Shown: positions 8,789 through 18,579, numbered from the stretch's first letter. The stretch is 45,059 nt of DNA from Candidatus Heimdallarchaeota archaeon (GCA_015522385.1 WAMJ01000129.1:1-45059), one strand, 5' to 3'. A program made the numbers and translations. The notes: a model not told the origin generated them from the sequence alone.

Positions 8789-8839
8789 CTTCATATTTGT
8801 TGGCAGATATTGGAGGGGTAGGTTCTCACCGCGCGAATC

Positions 8840-8848
8840 TTCTTATTT
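8840..8848 (+). promoter_or_regulatory. TATA-like box of histidine kinase gene
   Basis: TTCTTATTT is placed 22-30 bases before ATG 8870, consistent with a leaderless message. Confidence 0.4.
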
Positions 8849-8869
8849 CCTGGATCATGAGAAGTAATA

Positions 8870-10327
8870 ATGAATGCTCCCAACATTCACTCGGCAATGT
8901 TCAAGCATGCTTCCCAAGCACTCATATTGATCGATGATGCAGGAGTTATTCACGACATGAACATCATGGCGGAGGAGATGTTTGGGTATTCTAAGGACGA
9001 ACTTATTGGGAAGAACATATTCAATCTTTTCCGATTGACAGAACCTGATGAGTCAAAGATCAGAGACTACCTGACCACAGAGCTAATCCACCTAGTTAGT
9101 AAGGGTAGAAGATTCATCGGTTTGCGGAAGGACAAGGCGTCAATCACTGTGGATATACGTGTCCTTAATTCAACAGTTGGGGTGAAGAATTTCTTCGTTA
9201 TCATAGCCCACGATGTGTCGGCACAACAAGGGCAGCAACTCTCCCTTGACCAGTATGAGGCGATTTTCGAATCTCTTCCAGTTCCGGTCATCATCGTCAA
9301 GGACAATACCATCAAGTACATTAATCAGAACCTGCTAGACGTCTTCGGATATTCTTCCCATGTGGAGCTCCTTGGTGAGCCATTGACTAAAATTCTTAGT
9401 CCCCGTGTCCATGATGTACACCTCCAAATTGGAAAACTCAGGGTATCTGGAGTAGAGCTTAGGAATACTTACTACTCTGCCGGATACACGAAGTACAAGA
9501 AGACTTTCAGGATCAAGGTTCATGCCTCTAGAATCCTCTTGTCGGATGGATATGCGATCTTCGCTATTCTAGAGGATGTGTCGGAGGAGGACAGATATAC
9601 GAAGAAACTGGAGTACCTCAACCAGCAGCTTGAGACCTCAAACCGCTTCTTGGGTAACTTCGCTAGTGTGGCATCACATGACCTCCGTGAGCCCTTGAGA
9701 AAAATCCAGAGTTTCTCGGACATCCTTCTAGAGAACCTCACCGACCTTGATGAGGAAAATAAGTCATATCTCAACTACCTTGTGGACGCTGCACGACGGA
9801 TGCAGAGGATGATTGAGGGGCTTGTCATGTTATCGCAGGTCTCCTCTTCAGAACTGAACCTTGTCTCGGTAGACATTTCCTCTCTAATTGATAGCATTGT
9901 AAAATTGGATCTTAGTGGGATGGTTTCTGACACTGGTGCAAAGGTTGAAATTGATCTGAGAGAGAACTGTGTCCTCGGGGACGAAACCCTGCTCTATATA
10001 GTCTTCTCCAATCTCACCTCCAATGCCCTGAAGTTCAGCAGATCAAGTGAAACGCCGATCCTGAAAATTCAATCTCATTCAGAAGGGAAGGAAGTTCTTG
10101 TTACTTTCGAGGACAATGGTATTGGAATCGAGGAGACCAAAATAGAAAATATTTTTGAACTCTTTACTAAGGGTCATCCGTACGGAAAATACTCTGGGAT
10201 GGGCATAGGTCTGTCCTTGGTCAAAGCATGCCTGACACGCTTGAATGGCTCGGTCTCGGTTAAATCTATGTCTGGAGTGGGGTCGAAGTTCATAATTAAA
10301 TTACCAAAATGCGAATCTGAGGACTGA
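8870..10327 (+). CDS. PAS-domain sensor histidine kinase, soluble
   Basis: This 485-residue kinase has two PAS domains (about residues 5-120 and 125-240), a short coiled linker, a HisKA domain and a HATPase_c domain. The phospho-acceptor is His270 in ASHDLREPLRKI. The N box has Asn385 in NALKFS, the G1 box is DNGIGIE from Asp415, and the G2 box is GMGIGLSLVK at about 443-452. I see no membrane helix or signal peptide, so sensing is cytoplasmic. The PAS ligand cannot be read from sequence. A receiver-domain protein follows 127 bases downstream with its own promoter, making it a plausible partner. Confidence 0.92.
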   Translation: MNAPNIHSAMFKHASQALILIDDAGVIHDMNIMAEEMFGYSKDELIGKNIFNLFRLTEPDESKIRDYLTTELIHLVSKGRRFIGLRKDKASITVDIRVLNSTVGVKNFFVIIAHDVSAQQGQQLSLDQYEAIFESLPVPVIIVKDNTIKYINQNLLDVFGYSSHVELLGEPLTKILSPRVHDVHLQIGKLRVSGVELRNTYYSAGYTKYKKTFRIKVHASRILLSDGYAIFAILEDVSEEDRYTKKLEYLNQQLETSNRFLGNFASVASHDLREPLRKIQSFSDILLENLTDLDEENKSYLNYLVDAARRMQRMIEGLVMLSQVSSSELNLVSVDISSLIDSIVKLDLSGMVSDTGAKVEIDLRENCVLGDETLLYIVFSNLTSNALKFSRSSETPILKIQSHSEGKEVLVTFEDNGIGIEETKIENIFELFTKGHPYGKYSGMGIGLSLVKACLTRLNGSVSVKSMSGVGSKFIIKLPKCESED

Positions 10328-10426
10328 ATAGGAGCTGTTCTCAATTTACTTAGGTTACTTAACTCCCCGACCGACTCTATTATTCACAACTCTGAGGTGC
10401 ATTCACTCCATATTAATTAAACAAGG

Positions 10427-10434
10427 TTTTTATT
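10427..10434 (+). promoter_or_regulatory. TATA-like box of receiver-domain gene
   Basis: TTTTTATT lies 28 to 21 bases before the GTG start at 10455 and supports that start. Confidence 0.45.
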
Positions 10435-10454
10435 CTCATAGGTCTATTAATGGT

Positions 10455-11354
10455 GTGGAAAGTCCTCACCCGTCCAGACCTATTCGATTTTTCTACGTAG
10501 AGGATGATGATGGAGACTACGTCCTGTTTAAACGAATCTTCCAGAGGAATTTCCCTGACCACATGCTTCACCGAGGGACTGAACTTATTCAGATTAATGA
10601 ATACCTCAAGACTAATGGTGTTGACATCCTTCTACTCGATTACTGGGTGAATTCCACAAGTGCTGAGGAGGTGATCGACGATATCATCAATACCTATCCT
10701 GGTTTACAAGTGGTTCTGGTATCTGGTCAACAGGATATCCATACAGCACTGAAATTCTACCGGAGGGGTATTCCCTATATTGTCAAGGGAGAGAACATGG
10801 AGAAAGAGGCGGTTGATGTCCTCTCCCCAATCATTGAGCGAATCCTTACTCGATTGGCAATGGAGTCGTCTGAACTCTTCAATCCAACTTCCTATCCCAT
10901 CGCACTCATAAGCATGGATGTCTACCCTAAGATCCATTTCTTTATCTATGAGGACTTCCCATACCGCAATGGTGGAACAGAGAAGGACTTCCTCCTCAAA
11001 CTGTCGATCTTCACCATGACCGGAGTCGGTCAAGGTGATAGCTACGCAGAAGGACTGTACAAGCTTCCTGTATTTGACTACAAGGACACTGAGCTCCTTG
11101 TCTACAGCTTCAGGAAAAAAAACCGTGAGCACAACGATCCAAGGTTTGCAGAGGGCTATGTTCAGCTCTTGATTTTCATCCCATCTACTGTCATTCCCTT
11201 GATCTCCGACTTCGTCGAGTTGGAATCAGTCATTGGTGCTCAGCTGGAGCACATCGATGACATCGCAGATATTACGGAGTCAGATATCCTGAAAATTCGT
11301 GAAGAGGTTATATTCCATCTCTACAGGGAACATATTGCGATGAATGCACTGTAG
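10455..11354 (+). CDS. Response-regulator receiver domain fused to an unrecognised C-terminal domain
   Basis: The N-terminal 120 residues form a receiver domain: acidic cluster VEDDDGD (16-21), phospho-acceptor Asp62 in LLLDYW, Ser90 in VLVSGQ and Lys111 in YIVKG. Residues about 145-295 are a mixed alpha/beta domain that is not a known DNA-binding output module. It reads LISMDVYPKIHFFIYED, later LPVFDYKDTELLVYSFR and LLIFIPS, a strand-rich layout that recalls longin/roadblock-like domains; that comparison is inference only. The start is GTG 10455, supported by a TATA-like box. The neighbouring PAS histidine kinase is the likely phospho-donor. Confidence 0.75.
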   Translation: MESPHPSRPIRFFYVEDDDGDYVLFKRIFQRNFPDHMLHRGTELIQINEYLKTNGVDILLLDYWVNSTSAEEVIDDIINTYPGLQVVLVSGQQDIHTALKFYRRGIPYIVKGENMEKEAVDVLSPIIERILTRLAMESSELFNPTSYPIALISMDVYPKIHFFIYEDFPYRNGGTEKDFLLKLSIFTMTGVGQGDSYAEGLYKLPVFDYKDTELLVYSFRKKNREHNDPRFAEGYVQLLIFIPSTVIPLISDFVELESVIGAQLEHIDDIADITESDILKIREEVIFHLYREHIAMNAL

Positions 11355-11440
11355 TCCTTATTCTTGTGACGAGAAATGTGCTCATTGGAGACTGGAGGAC
11401 AATGCTTAATTAAATTTAGAGCTTCTCTATCATATAAAGG

Positions 11441-11448
11441 TTTATTTC
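11441..11448 (+). promoter_or_regulatory. TATA-like box of 122-residue protein gene
   Basis: TTTATTTC sits at -30 to -23 from ATG 11471. Confidence 0.5.
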
Positions 11449-11470
11449 CTATGCGGGGTATGTATTCCTG

Positions 11471-11839
11471 ATGAATTTCGCGCGACCGAGTCACGGATTG
11501 TGGCAGATTAACTTCGACGAGGTCAAGAACCCCGACATCGAGTACGTCAAGGCTATGATGGTTAAATGTTTCATTGAGGCACAGAAGGAGACCATAGCAA
11601 GAGCCAAGGAGAAATTTGGAAGAGAGGTCACGGAGGAGTCCGTGGCAAAGAGTATCGATGCCCTTATTCGTATGACATTTAAGTCCCAAGGGGCTGACTA
11701 CGACAACCCGAAGAAATCAGATTGTGAGAAAGTCCTGGCTGCTCTCTACCGCAAGGCAAGGGCGATGGGGACACCGCAAGATATCGCGGATCATCACGTA
11801 GCCCAACTGAAGAAGCTCGTCAAGATGTGCCCTGAATGA
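11471..11839 (+). CDS. Small helical protein of unknown function
   Basis: I do not recognise this 122-residue protein. It appears all-alpha and soluble, with charged amphipathic helices (EAQKETIARAKEKFGREV, and KVLAALYRKARAMG). It has two cysteines, in MVKCF and at the C-terminus KMCPE. It stands alone with its own TATA-like box and no operon partner. A length near 120 residues and consistent codon use make it a credible gene. Function is open. Confidence 0.65.
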   Translation: MNFARPSHGLWQINFDEVKNPDIEYVKAMMVKCFIEAQKETIARAKEKFGREVTEESVAKSIDALIRMTFKSQGADYDNPKKSDCEKVLAALYRKARAMGTPQDIADHHVAQLKKLVKMCPE

Positions 11840-12023
11840 TACCCTTTTCCTGCTGTGCATTTCGGATATCTTAAGCCGAATCCAATAGAAGATACGGGCG
11901 ATTCTACTCCCCAAATAGTTAGTCAATAATAGGTTATCTAACAATGCATTCCAAGAACTGCCAAGGTTCTGTGAATATGGTGGGTGTTTCGGCACTGCCC
12001 ATCCAAGAGAGAATTAAGTATAG

Positions 12024-12034
12024 TTTATATATTT
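12024..12034 (+). promoter_or_regulatory. TATA box of the 878-residue surface protein gene
   Basis: TTTATATATTT lies about 52-62 bases upstream of ATG 12086, so this transcript would have a leader of about 30 bases. That leader contains AGAGGA at 12073-12078, a possible ribosome binding site. A second AT-rich element, AATAATATA, lies at 12043-12051. Confidence 0.5.
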
Positions 12035-12085
12035 ATGTGACAAATAATATACAGCTCATGATTCAATTTTACAAGAGGACTTAAT

Positions 12086-14722
12086 ATGAAGCGAAATACT
12101 CCCCTTTTACTACTGCTTGGTATTCTGATTGTGGGTTCGGTCAACACATCCCTCGGATCTTCCTTTGGTCTAAATGCAGTGTCGGACTGGACTTTCTACT
12201 CCAATTCTTGGATCACGTCGGATACTGATTACGATGGCTACAACGACCAGATCCTCTATGAGTTCTGGGTAGATTCATCCATCACCGACAACCTCACAGT
12301 TCTATTCGAGGTATTTGACATGTCAAACACTTCGGTCTATTCGAACACACAGATGATCTACGCCACTGCCAACGGGACATTCTACTACAGTGACAGTTGG
12401 ATAACTGCAATGAATGAATCATTCTATCTTGAGATCAATGTATGGGACAGTTCGGTGCTGGTGTTCTCAGACAAAACTCCAATTTTTGCACTCTACACAC
12501 CGCAATCCTCCATCACTGCGATATCGGATGCATACGGCATCGACACTGGTGTGGACACTTTTCTCGACACGATTGTGATGAGTGGTGAGCTATCGTGGAG
12601 TTTCTACGACATCAGCTCGGTCTCGTCATTTAGCATATTGTTCGATGTCTACTACGAGAACGTGACACTGATGTACTCCAATTCATCGACGTACTATCCG
12701 ACGTCCTCAACCGATACCTTCTCGGCATTTTTCGACTACTCCGTCCCTTACTCGGGAGACTACTCGATAAGGGTACAAATGTTGGAGAATAACATCACTG
12801 TCCTCCATGACCAATTTTATCTGGTCAGTGGTATGGCCCGCGAGGAAGGTACGTACGACTTCTCGGTTGAGATGAACTACTACACCTATATGAATTTCTC
12901 CGCAGATGATACGCTCTACGTCTATTTCAGCTATTTCTACAACATGTCTACAGATCTCCTTGTGGAGACCTATCTAAATTTCTATTTCATCGACACCGAT
13001 GGTTCTGTCTATGCTATGAACACAGAGTACTCTAATTTCTGGGCCAGTGGTGCCCCAGGTTCTACCTACTACGATTTTGCATGGACTGTCCCCCATGATG
13101 GTAAATTCATGGTTGAGGCTGGCATCTACGTCGACGGGGTTTATGTCGATGGTTTCGATTACAAATGGACTGCCGGAGGCTCCTTAAAGAGACTTGACTT
13201 CAGCTATTGGTACGACGTTTACGACAGTGATGGTGATGCGAACAATGACTCTATAGACGTTAAATTCTCATTCTCTTGGAATGAAAGCTTTCCCCCACAG
13301 GACGTCTTTGCATGGGTAGACCTGTACTATGTCACATCTGACGGGACACTCTTCTTCATGGACAATGCCTACTTTAGCTTCTACGCATCCGGGACCTCAA
13401 TCCAGTACTTCGGTTACACCTTCAACATTATCTATGCTGGTGACTATGAGGTACATCTTGAGTACGGTACCTTTAACGAGTCCTCTGATGTTACCGTGAT
13501 CTCAGCCCCTGACCTCTTCGGAGACCCCCTGCCCGAGTGGGAGGCCACCTTTGAGTACTGGACATACAACTATGATGGTGTGGGTGGGGACGATCGAGTT
13601 GAGTTTTCACTACAGGTCAGGAACTATAATAGTACAGATCTTTTCGGCGATGGTACTGTGACCATCTCCCGTCTCGATCCTATCAAGGGGCCCGAGGAGG
13701 TGTACTATTCTTCATTCCCAATTTCTCTCTATGGCTACAACTTCTTCTACTTTGACGACTTCTTCGATGCCCCACAGGCGGGTGATTACCTAGTTTCTGC
13801 CCAGGGTTTGATAGGAGGGGAGCCATTCAGCACAAACTTTTCAGTGTACCTTGAAGCAAGAAGTGATGGCTATGTGAACGTGGACTACAAAGCTGTCGGA
13901 ATGGACTGGGACGATGATGGTTTCATGGACTACATCAATGCAGAGGCTTACATTGAGTGGGATTTTAACACGAACCCACGAGTTGAACTACAATTTTCTC
14001 TGTACAAGGTAGAGGCTGACGGTCAGGAGGTCTGGATTGAAGATCTATACAATGACAACGATGGGACTCCGGACAATTCGATTAGACTCTATGGTCAATT
14101 CTACATTCAGGAAGCAGGAAACTATACTGTGTACTTCTCCGCTATTGTCGACGGATCAACGAGGGCAGTAGATACCTTCTATTTCTACTTCATGGAGGTG
14201 TACACTGGTCCTACCCTTTGGTATGCACAGGATGCTTACCCGACCGATGAGGATGGATTCCCCGGTGATGACTCGATCTTCTTCTGGCTGGAGTACAATT
14301 ATAATGAGGGGAGTAGCTACGACTACACCGAGCTGGAGCTCTACATGGAGTTCAACCTCTACAAAATGACCAATGGGCAGTGGACATTTGTCGATTCACA
14401 ATCATTCTCTGTCATGTTAAATGGAACTGTGACCGACCGGGTCAGTGGATCTTTCAACCTTCCATACAGCGGAGACTACGCCATCGAGATAATATCTAAG
14501 ACATTAATCGGCTTTGACTTTTACCACTTCCAGGAGTTCCGTAATCTCAATGCCTTCCAGAAGGACAGCCCCTCCGACGGCACCACTGACGACACAACTC
14601 CGTCAAACGAAAGTGATGTCCCGAGTTTGGAAGCCCCTCCTCTCCCCGTGCCATTCGCCATCGAGATCGTACCGGTGGCACTTCTCGTCGCTCTTCCTGT
14701 TGTCCGCAGGAGGAGAAGATAG
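12086..14722 (+). CDS. Secreted, C-terminally anchored surface protein with tandem DxDxDG beta-repeats
   Basis: This 878-residue exported protein has a signal peptide (about 1-24) and ends in a threonine/proline stalk, a hydrophobic helix IVPVALLVALPVV and five arginines, so it should be anchored in the membrane and face outward. In between are six or seven beta-rich repeats of about 110 residues. Many begin with a D/N/G-rich calcium-loop-like motif (positions about 46-54, 148-161, 380-390, 496-503, 607-614, 715-729) and end with GDY-x-V strands (222-230, 450-458, 564-572, 676-684). It is rich in Tyr, Phe, Asp and N-x-S/T sites, fitting a glycosylated S-layer-like or adhesive protein. Confidence 0.8.
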   Translation: MKRNTPLLLLLGILIVGSVNTSLGSSFGLNAVSDWTFYSNSWITSDTDYDGYNDQILYEFWVDSSITDNLTVLFEVFDMSNTSVYSNTQMIYATANGTFYYSDSWITAMNESFYLEINVWDSSVLVFSDKTPIFALYTPQSSITAISDAYGIDTGVDTFLDTIVMSGELSWSFYDISSVSSFSILFDVYYENVTLMYSNSSTYYPTSSTDTFSAFFDYSVPYSGDYSIRVQMLENNITVLHDQFYLVSGMAREEGTYDFSVEMNYYTYMNFSADDTLYVYFSYFYNMSTDLLVETYLNFYFIDTDGSVYAMNTEYSNFWASGAPGSTYYDFAWTVPHDGKFMVEAGIYVDGVYVDGFDYKWTAGGSLKRLDFSYWYDVYDSDGDANNDSIDVKFSFSWNESFPPQDVFAWVDLYYVTSDGTLFFMDNAYFSFYASGTSIQYFGYTFNIIYAGDYEVHLEYGTFNESSDVTVISAPDLFGDPLPEWEATFEYWTYNYDGVGGDDRVEFSLQVRNYNSTDLFGDGTVTISRLDPIKGPEEVYYSSFPISLYGYNFFYFDDFFDAPQAGDYLVSAQGLIGGEPFSTNFSVYLEARSDGYVNVDYKAVGMDWDDDGFMDYINAEAYIEWDFNTNPRVELQFSLYKVEADGQEVWIEDLYNDNDGTPDNSIRLYGQFYIQEAGNYTVYFSAIVDGSTRAVDTFYFYFMEVYTGPTLWYAQDAYPTDEDGFPGDDSIFFWLEYNYNEGSSYDYTELELYMEFNLYKMTNGQWTFVDSQSFSVMLNGTVTDRVSGSFNLPYSGDYAIEIISKTLIGFDFYHFQEFRNLNAFQKDSPSDGTTDDTTPSNESDVPSLEAPPLPVPFAIEIVPVALLVALPVVRRRRR

Positions 14723-14782
14723 GCTGGTAGTGTCTATATACTCCCCTAACTTCACTCTTTACTCTCACCCTCATTAGGGTAC

Positions 14783-14792
14783 ATTTAAGTAA
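14783..14792 (+). promoter_or_regulatory. TATA-like box of TPR regulator gene
   Basis: ATTTAAGTAA lies 25-34 bases before ATG 14817 and 19-28 bases before TTG 14811, so it does not settle which of the two in-frame starts is used. Confidence 0.4.
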
Positions 14793-14816
14793 ATTAGAAT
14801 ATGAATTAAGTTGTCG

Positions 14817-16883
14817 ATGATCTTCCTGATCCTTTATCCAGTTCCTTCATTGAAGGAAGGTCTTGACCTCTACCGACAGGGTAAATGTCATGAAGCTCTG
14901 TCCGCCCTATCCCCTATCATCAATCATGAGTGGTTGACACGGGAGGTAGAGCCTCCCTCCCCGCTCCCTCTTCTCCTCTACCTTCTTGTATTGGACGAGT
15001 TGAAGGAGCATGAGCAGGTATCTTTGTTCTTGGAAAAGGTCTCCGCCAACCACAATGTTTACTATGAGTATGGTCTGTTCTTTGAGCTTGTGCGGCTTTC
15101 CACCTTGTTATTCACGCGGAGATATGAGGAGTTCTCTGCTCTCTCCAAGAGCATCTTGGACACCATTGCTACAAGTCATCACTCAATTGATCTTCTCTCA
15201 GAGTACCATAACCTATTGGGGCGTTACTACCTCTCTAGGGGTGATCTCGGAGAATCTCTCTCTCACTATCAAAAAGGACTCGGTTACAAGGAAGAGCTTG
15301 GCGATGAGTATGGGGCTCTCCGGATACTGAATAATGTAGGTCTAGCTACATGGAGAAACGGCAAACTCAATGATGCCCATGATGTCTTCAATAGGGTCCA
15401 TGAGTTTAGTCAAAGGATGGGATTTTATCTTCTTGAATCAAGGGCTTTGCTCAATCTTGGTAGTGTGGAACTTCAGAGGGGTAATCTTGCCAAGGCACAT
15501 GGGTATATCGAGTCGGCATTAGAGATCAAGTATGGACTTGACCTCCCTCTGGAGACTGCGTTTGCTCTAAGCAATATGGGAGCAGTTCTCACCCGAATGG
15601 GACGGTTTGACGAGGCATTGTCATACTATGGTAAATCACTCTCGGTACTCAATAACTTGGGTCGTGAAGACCTGATCATGACTCTTCAGAACAACATAGG
15701 TGCACTTCTCCACAAGCAGGGAGACCTCAATAGAGCACTAGAATACTACAACAAGAGCTTGGAGCTCCGTCTCAAAGATGGAGATCCCTTGAAGATTTCT
15801 CTTGCTTTCCACAACATCGGCGAGACCTACCGGGAGCTCGGTGATCTAGAGGAGTCTGAATCGTACTTACTCAGGGCACTGGAATCCCGCCGTGAGGCTG
15901 ATGACAAGTATGGAATGAGTGACACTCTCTTTGAGCTGATCCTACTCCGGATTAGGCAAGGAATGCATTCCAGAGCTACGGAACTTTTGAAGGAGCTCGA
16001 TCAAATCAGATCACATTTGCAGAACAAGGTGGTGGATCTCAGGCACGAACTGGCCTCTGCGCTCCTTCTTAAGAACAGTACGCGTATTAGGGAGAAGATC
16101 TACGGGGCTGAAAAGCTAAGGAAAATCATCGAGGCTCCAGTGATCAATCACTACCACACACTCACTGCTATGAAGGCACTGTTTGACCTCCTTCTCCTAG
16201 AATACGAGACGCTCAAAGCAGAGGAGGTAGAGGATGAGATCCGGGATCTGCTGGAGGAGCTTTATGGCATCGCAGTAACACAGCACTCTTCCTCCCTCAT
16301 GGTTGAGACTCACTCATTGCAGGCTAAGTTCGCCTTGATTGAAGGTGACCTGCAGAGGTCTAAAGAACTGCTTGATGAGGCAAAGAAAATCGCTTCAGAG
16401 AGGGGGGTCGCCCAGCACATGGCTACCATCAACACCAATCTTGAACTCCTTCGTGACGAGTTCGAGCACTGGTCCCAACTCGTGAAGGACAACCTGAGGG
16501 TGTATAGCGAGGTTGTGGACTCACTGACCAGAAGTTCTAAGGTCACTGTAGATGTACTAGAAGATGGGATATCAAAATTCAATACTCTCAAGGCTCTACC
16601 GCTTCTCCTCTCGGATTACAAGACTGTTCTCCACCCAATTAAGCTCACAATCCTCAAGGTTTTGCAGGAGTCGACGAAGATCGCAAGGAACGAGTTGCTG
16701 AAACTCCTTAATGTTAACTCAGGAACCCTTGACAAGCATATCAAGCAGCTAGCATCCTATGGATACCTCGGCACAAAGGTCGAGATCATCGAGGAAAAAC
16801 CCCGAAAGGTGATTTACCTCGAGAGTACAGGTGCTCAAATTTACCGTGAATTCCGGGACACGATGAAGCAGGTAATCGTATAG
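14817..16883 (+). CDS. Tetratricopeptide-repeat protein with C-terminal winged-helix domain (predicted regulator)
   Basis: This is a protein of about 688 residues. From about residue 120 to 420 it has TPR units of the kinesin-light-chain type, such as LNLGSVELQRGNLAKA, SNMGAVLTRMGRFDEA and NNIGALLHKQGDLNRA. A long helical region follows. The last 95 residues form a winged-helix domain: LHPIKLTILKVLQE, then LLKLLNVNSGTLDKHIKQL as recognition region, then a basic wing. It is probably a one-component transcription regulator in which the TPR array receives a protein or peptide signal. Starts at ATG 14817 or TTG 14811 are both possible. It lies between two surface-protein genes, which may be its targets (inference). 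Confidence 0.85.
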   Translation: MIFLILYPVPSLKEGLDLYRQGKCHEALSALSPIINHEWLTREVEPPSPLPLLLYLLVLDELKEHEQVSLFLEKVSANHNVYYEYGLFFELVRLSTLLFTRRYEEFSALSKSILDTIATSHHSIDLLSEYHNLLGRYYLSRGDLGESLSHYQKGLGYKEELGDEYGALRILNNVGLATWRNGKLNDAHDVFNRVHEFSQRMGFYLLESRALLNLGSVELQRGNLAKAHGYIESALEIKYGLDLPLETAFALSNMGAVLTRMGRFDEALSYYGKSLSVLNNLGREDLIMTLQNNIGALLHKQGDLNRALEYYNKSLELRLKDGDPLKISLAFHNIGETYRELGDLEESESYLLRALESRREADDKYGMSDTLFELILLRIRQGMHSRATELLKELDQIRSHLQNKVVDLRHELASALLLKNSTRIREKIYGAEKLRKIIEAPVINHYHTLTAMKALFDLLLLEYETLKAEEVEDEIRDLLEELYGIAVTQHSSSLMVETHSLQAKFALIEGDLQRSKELLDEAKKIASERGVAQHMATINTNLELLRDEFEHWSQLVKDNLRVYSEVVDSLTRSSKVTVDVLEDGISKFNTLKALPLLLSDYKTVLHPIKLTILKVLQESTKIARNELLKLLNVNSGTLDKHIKQLASYGYLGTKVEIIEEKPRKVIYLESTGAQIYREFRDTMKQVIV

Positions 16884-16955
16884 GTCTGGTAGAAGGACGT
16901 GTCTCTTCTTTACCTAAGTAATTTTCTAGGCTTGTGAGATTCTGCACAAAGGTAT

Positions 16956-16966
16956 CTATTTAATAA
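16956..16966 (+). promoter_or_regulatory. TATA-like box of the 523-residue surface protein gene
   Basis: CTATTTAATAA lies 24-34 bases before ATG 16990. Confidence 0.5.
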
Positions 16967-16989
16967 CTGAAGCTTCACCTAACTGGTCT

Positions 16990-18561
16990 ATGAAAAAGAG
17001 GAAACTCTATCTTCTGTCTTTGTCATTGCTCCTGACAATGGCAATTGGAATTATCTCCCCTCCTGGTGTTAGGGGTCTGAACGGAAATACATACAATGCT
17101 CCGTTCTCCAACAAGGCACCACTTCTGGATGCAGTCTTCGATGATCCCGAGTGGGCACTTGCTTCGAACACCACCTATCAGATCAACAGCCCATTAGGCT
17201 ACAGAATGACCGGGTATGTCGCTGACTTCTCGATCGCTCTTCTTGCAGCTCCCGACGGTCTGTACATTGCATACACTCTCACCATGGTTGCCCTAGACAG
17301 CAACGGGATGGGATTCAACCAACCGGGCTTCTACATGCAGTTTGACACCGATATGGACGGGACGATAAACCAGACTGATTTTGATCCGAGTGAGGATGAC
17401 GACTTTCTCATCTACGCCACGAGCAATGCCTCTCTTGGTTCCAGCTCTTCTTCGAAGTGGTCTGACCGGGACATTGAGTACGCTATGATTGGTGATATAA
17501 CTGGTACTGGCTCAGAAGCAAACCTGACCCGGACCCTTAGGGCAGAGGTTCGATACTCTTACCTCAAGGGAGGAGTTGCTCCAGTAAACGTAGCAGTCAA
17601 CTTTGGCATATACTTCCACCAGTACGGCGGTTACACGTGGGACGTCTACACATTTATGGTGGACAGTGGTGACAAGGTGTACAATACAATGCGTAATCCG
17701 AATTTATACACAATCTCATCCTTCTCCCTCCTCACCCTTAACCCGGGATTGGCAATCGACCTCTATCCCCCGGCAATCAACCTACTCACTCCCGTGATGG
17801 GGACTAACGGTGTGTACAATCTCTCTGTAGCAGTCACCGATGTCAACGACATAGTCTCGGTCGAGTTCAGCAGTGATGGTGCCTCGTGGGTGTCCGCGAG
17901 CACAACCGACGGATCTAAGTACACATACATGTGGGATTCATCCGGATACACGGGTAGTGCGCTCTACTTCAGGGCAATGGATAACCAGTCAAATGTGGCG
18001 GTTCTCACGATAGATGTAACACAGTCAGTACCAAACGGTGACTACGAGTTCACTGCCGTGATTGTGGACAACTCTCCTCCAGTGCTTGATCTTGTCAGCC
18101 CCTCCCCTGAGTCCACGATCACGGGTACGGTCATCATCCAGATCAGTGCCTTGGACAACTCTAGTGTCGTCATGGTAGACTGGAAAATCGGGGATGACAC
18201 TTGGAGCAATATGTACTTCAACCCTGCCAGTGGTTACTGGGAAGCAACATGGGATACAACAACGATGGCTGATGGTGAGTACAGTCTCAGCTTCATGGCA
18301 AGGGATTCGGTGAACAACAGTGCGACCCTCGTGGGGCTAGTCACTGTTGACTCCACGTCCCTTGTTGACACGACAACAGTAACCGAGGGGACAACGGAGA
18401 CCTCAACCGAAGTCCTGACGGAAATTGTCACTGAGACTGTCACTATCACCGACGGCAACGAGACCAACAGCTCGACAGACACAGTTACTGTTCCTATCTC
18501 ATTCTCTGCTGTACTCGTTGCATTCAGCTTCATTGCAATATTGACGTACAGAAGAAAATGA
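16990..18561 (+). CDS. Secreted, membrane-anchored protein with DOMON-like and Ig-like domains
   Basis: This 523-residue surface protein has a signal peptide (about 1-29). Next is a domain of about 220 residues that begins APLLDAVFDDPEWALAS and has the strand pattern of CBM9/DOMON-like domains. Two Ig-like domains follow: IDLYPPAINLLTPVMG at about 255 and DNSPPVLDLVSPSPES at about 360, with the WDTTTMADGEYSLSF signature of the second. A Thr/Ser/Val-rich stalk leads to a terminal helix (VLVAFSFIAILTY) and RRK. It probably binds carbohydrate or other ligands outside the cell; the ligand is unknown. A T-rich terminator follows. Confidence 0.8.
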   Translation: MKKRKLYLLSLSLLLTMAIGIISPPGVRGLNGNTYNAPFSNKAPLLDAVFDDPEWALASNTTYQINSPLGYRMTGYVADFSIALLAAPDGLYIAYTLTMVALDSNGMGFNQPGFYMQFDTDMDGTINQTDFDPSEDDDFLIYATSNASLGSSSSSKWSDRDIEYAMIGDITGTGSEANLTRTLRAEVRYSYLKGGVAPVNVAVNFGIYFHQYGGYTWDVYTFMVDSGDKVYNTMRNPNLYTISSFSLLTLNPGLAIDLYPPAINLLTPVMGTNGVYNLSVAVTDVNDIVSVEFSSDGASWVSASTTDGSKYTYMWDSSGYTGSALYFRAMDNQSNVAVLTIDVTQSVPNGDYEFTAVIVDNSPPVLDLVSPSPESTITGTVIIQISALDNSSVVMVDWKIGDDTWSNMYFNPASGYWEATWDTTTMADGEYSLSFMARDSVNNSATLVGLVTVDSTSLVDTTTVTEGTTETSTEVLTEIVTETVTITDGNETNSSTDTVTVPISFSAVLVAFSFIAILTYRRK

Positions 18562-18579
18562 GCTACCTATAGATCAGCT

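Noticed and set aside
11944..12084. Short frame starting ATGCATTCC before the surface protein
   Set aside because: It runs straight through the TATA box and leader of the 12086 gene and has no signal of its own.
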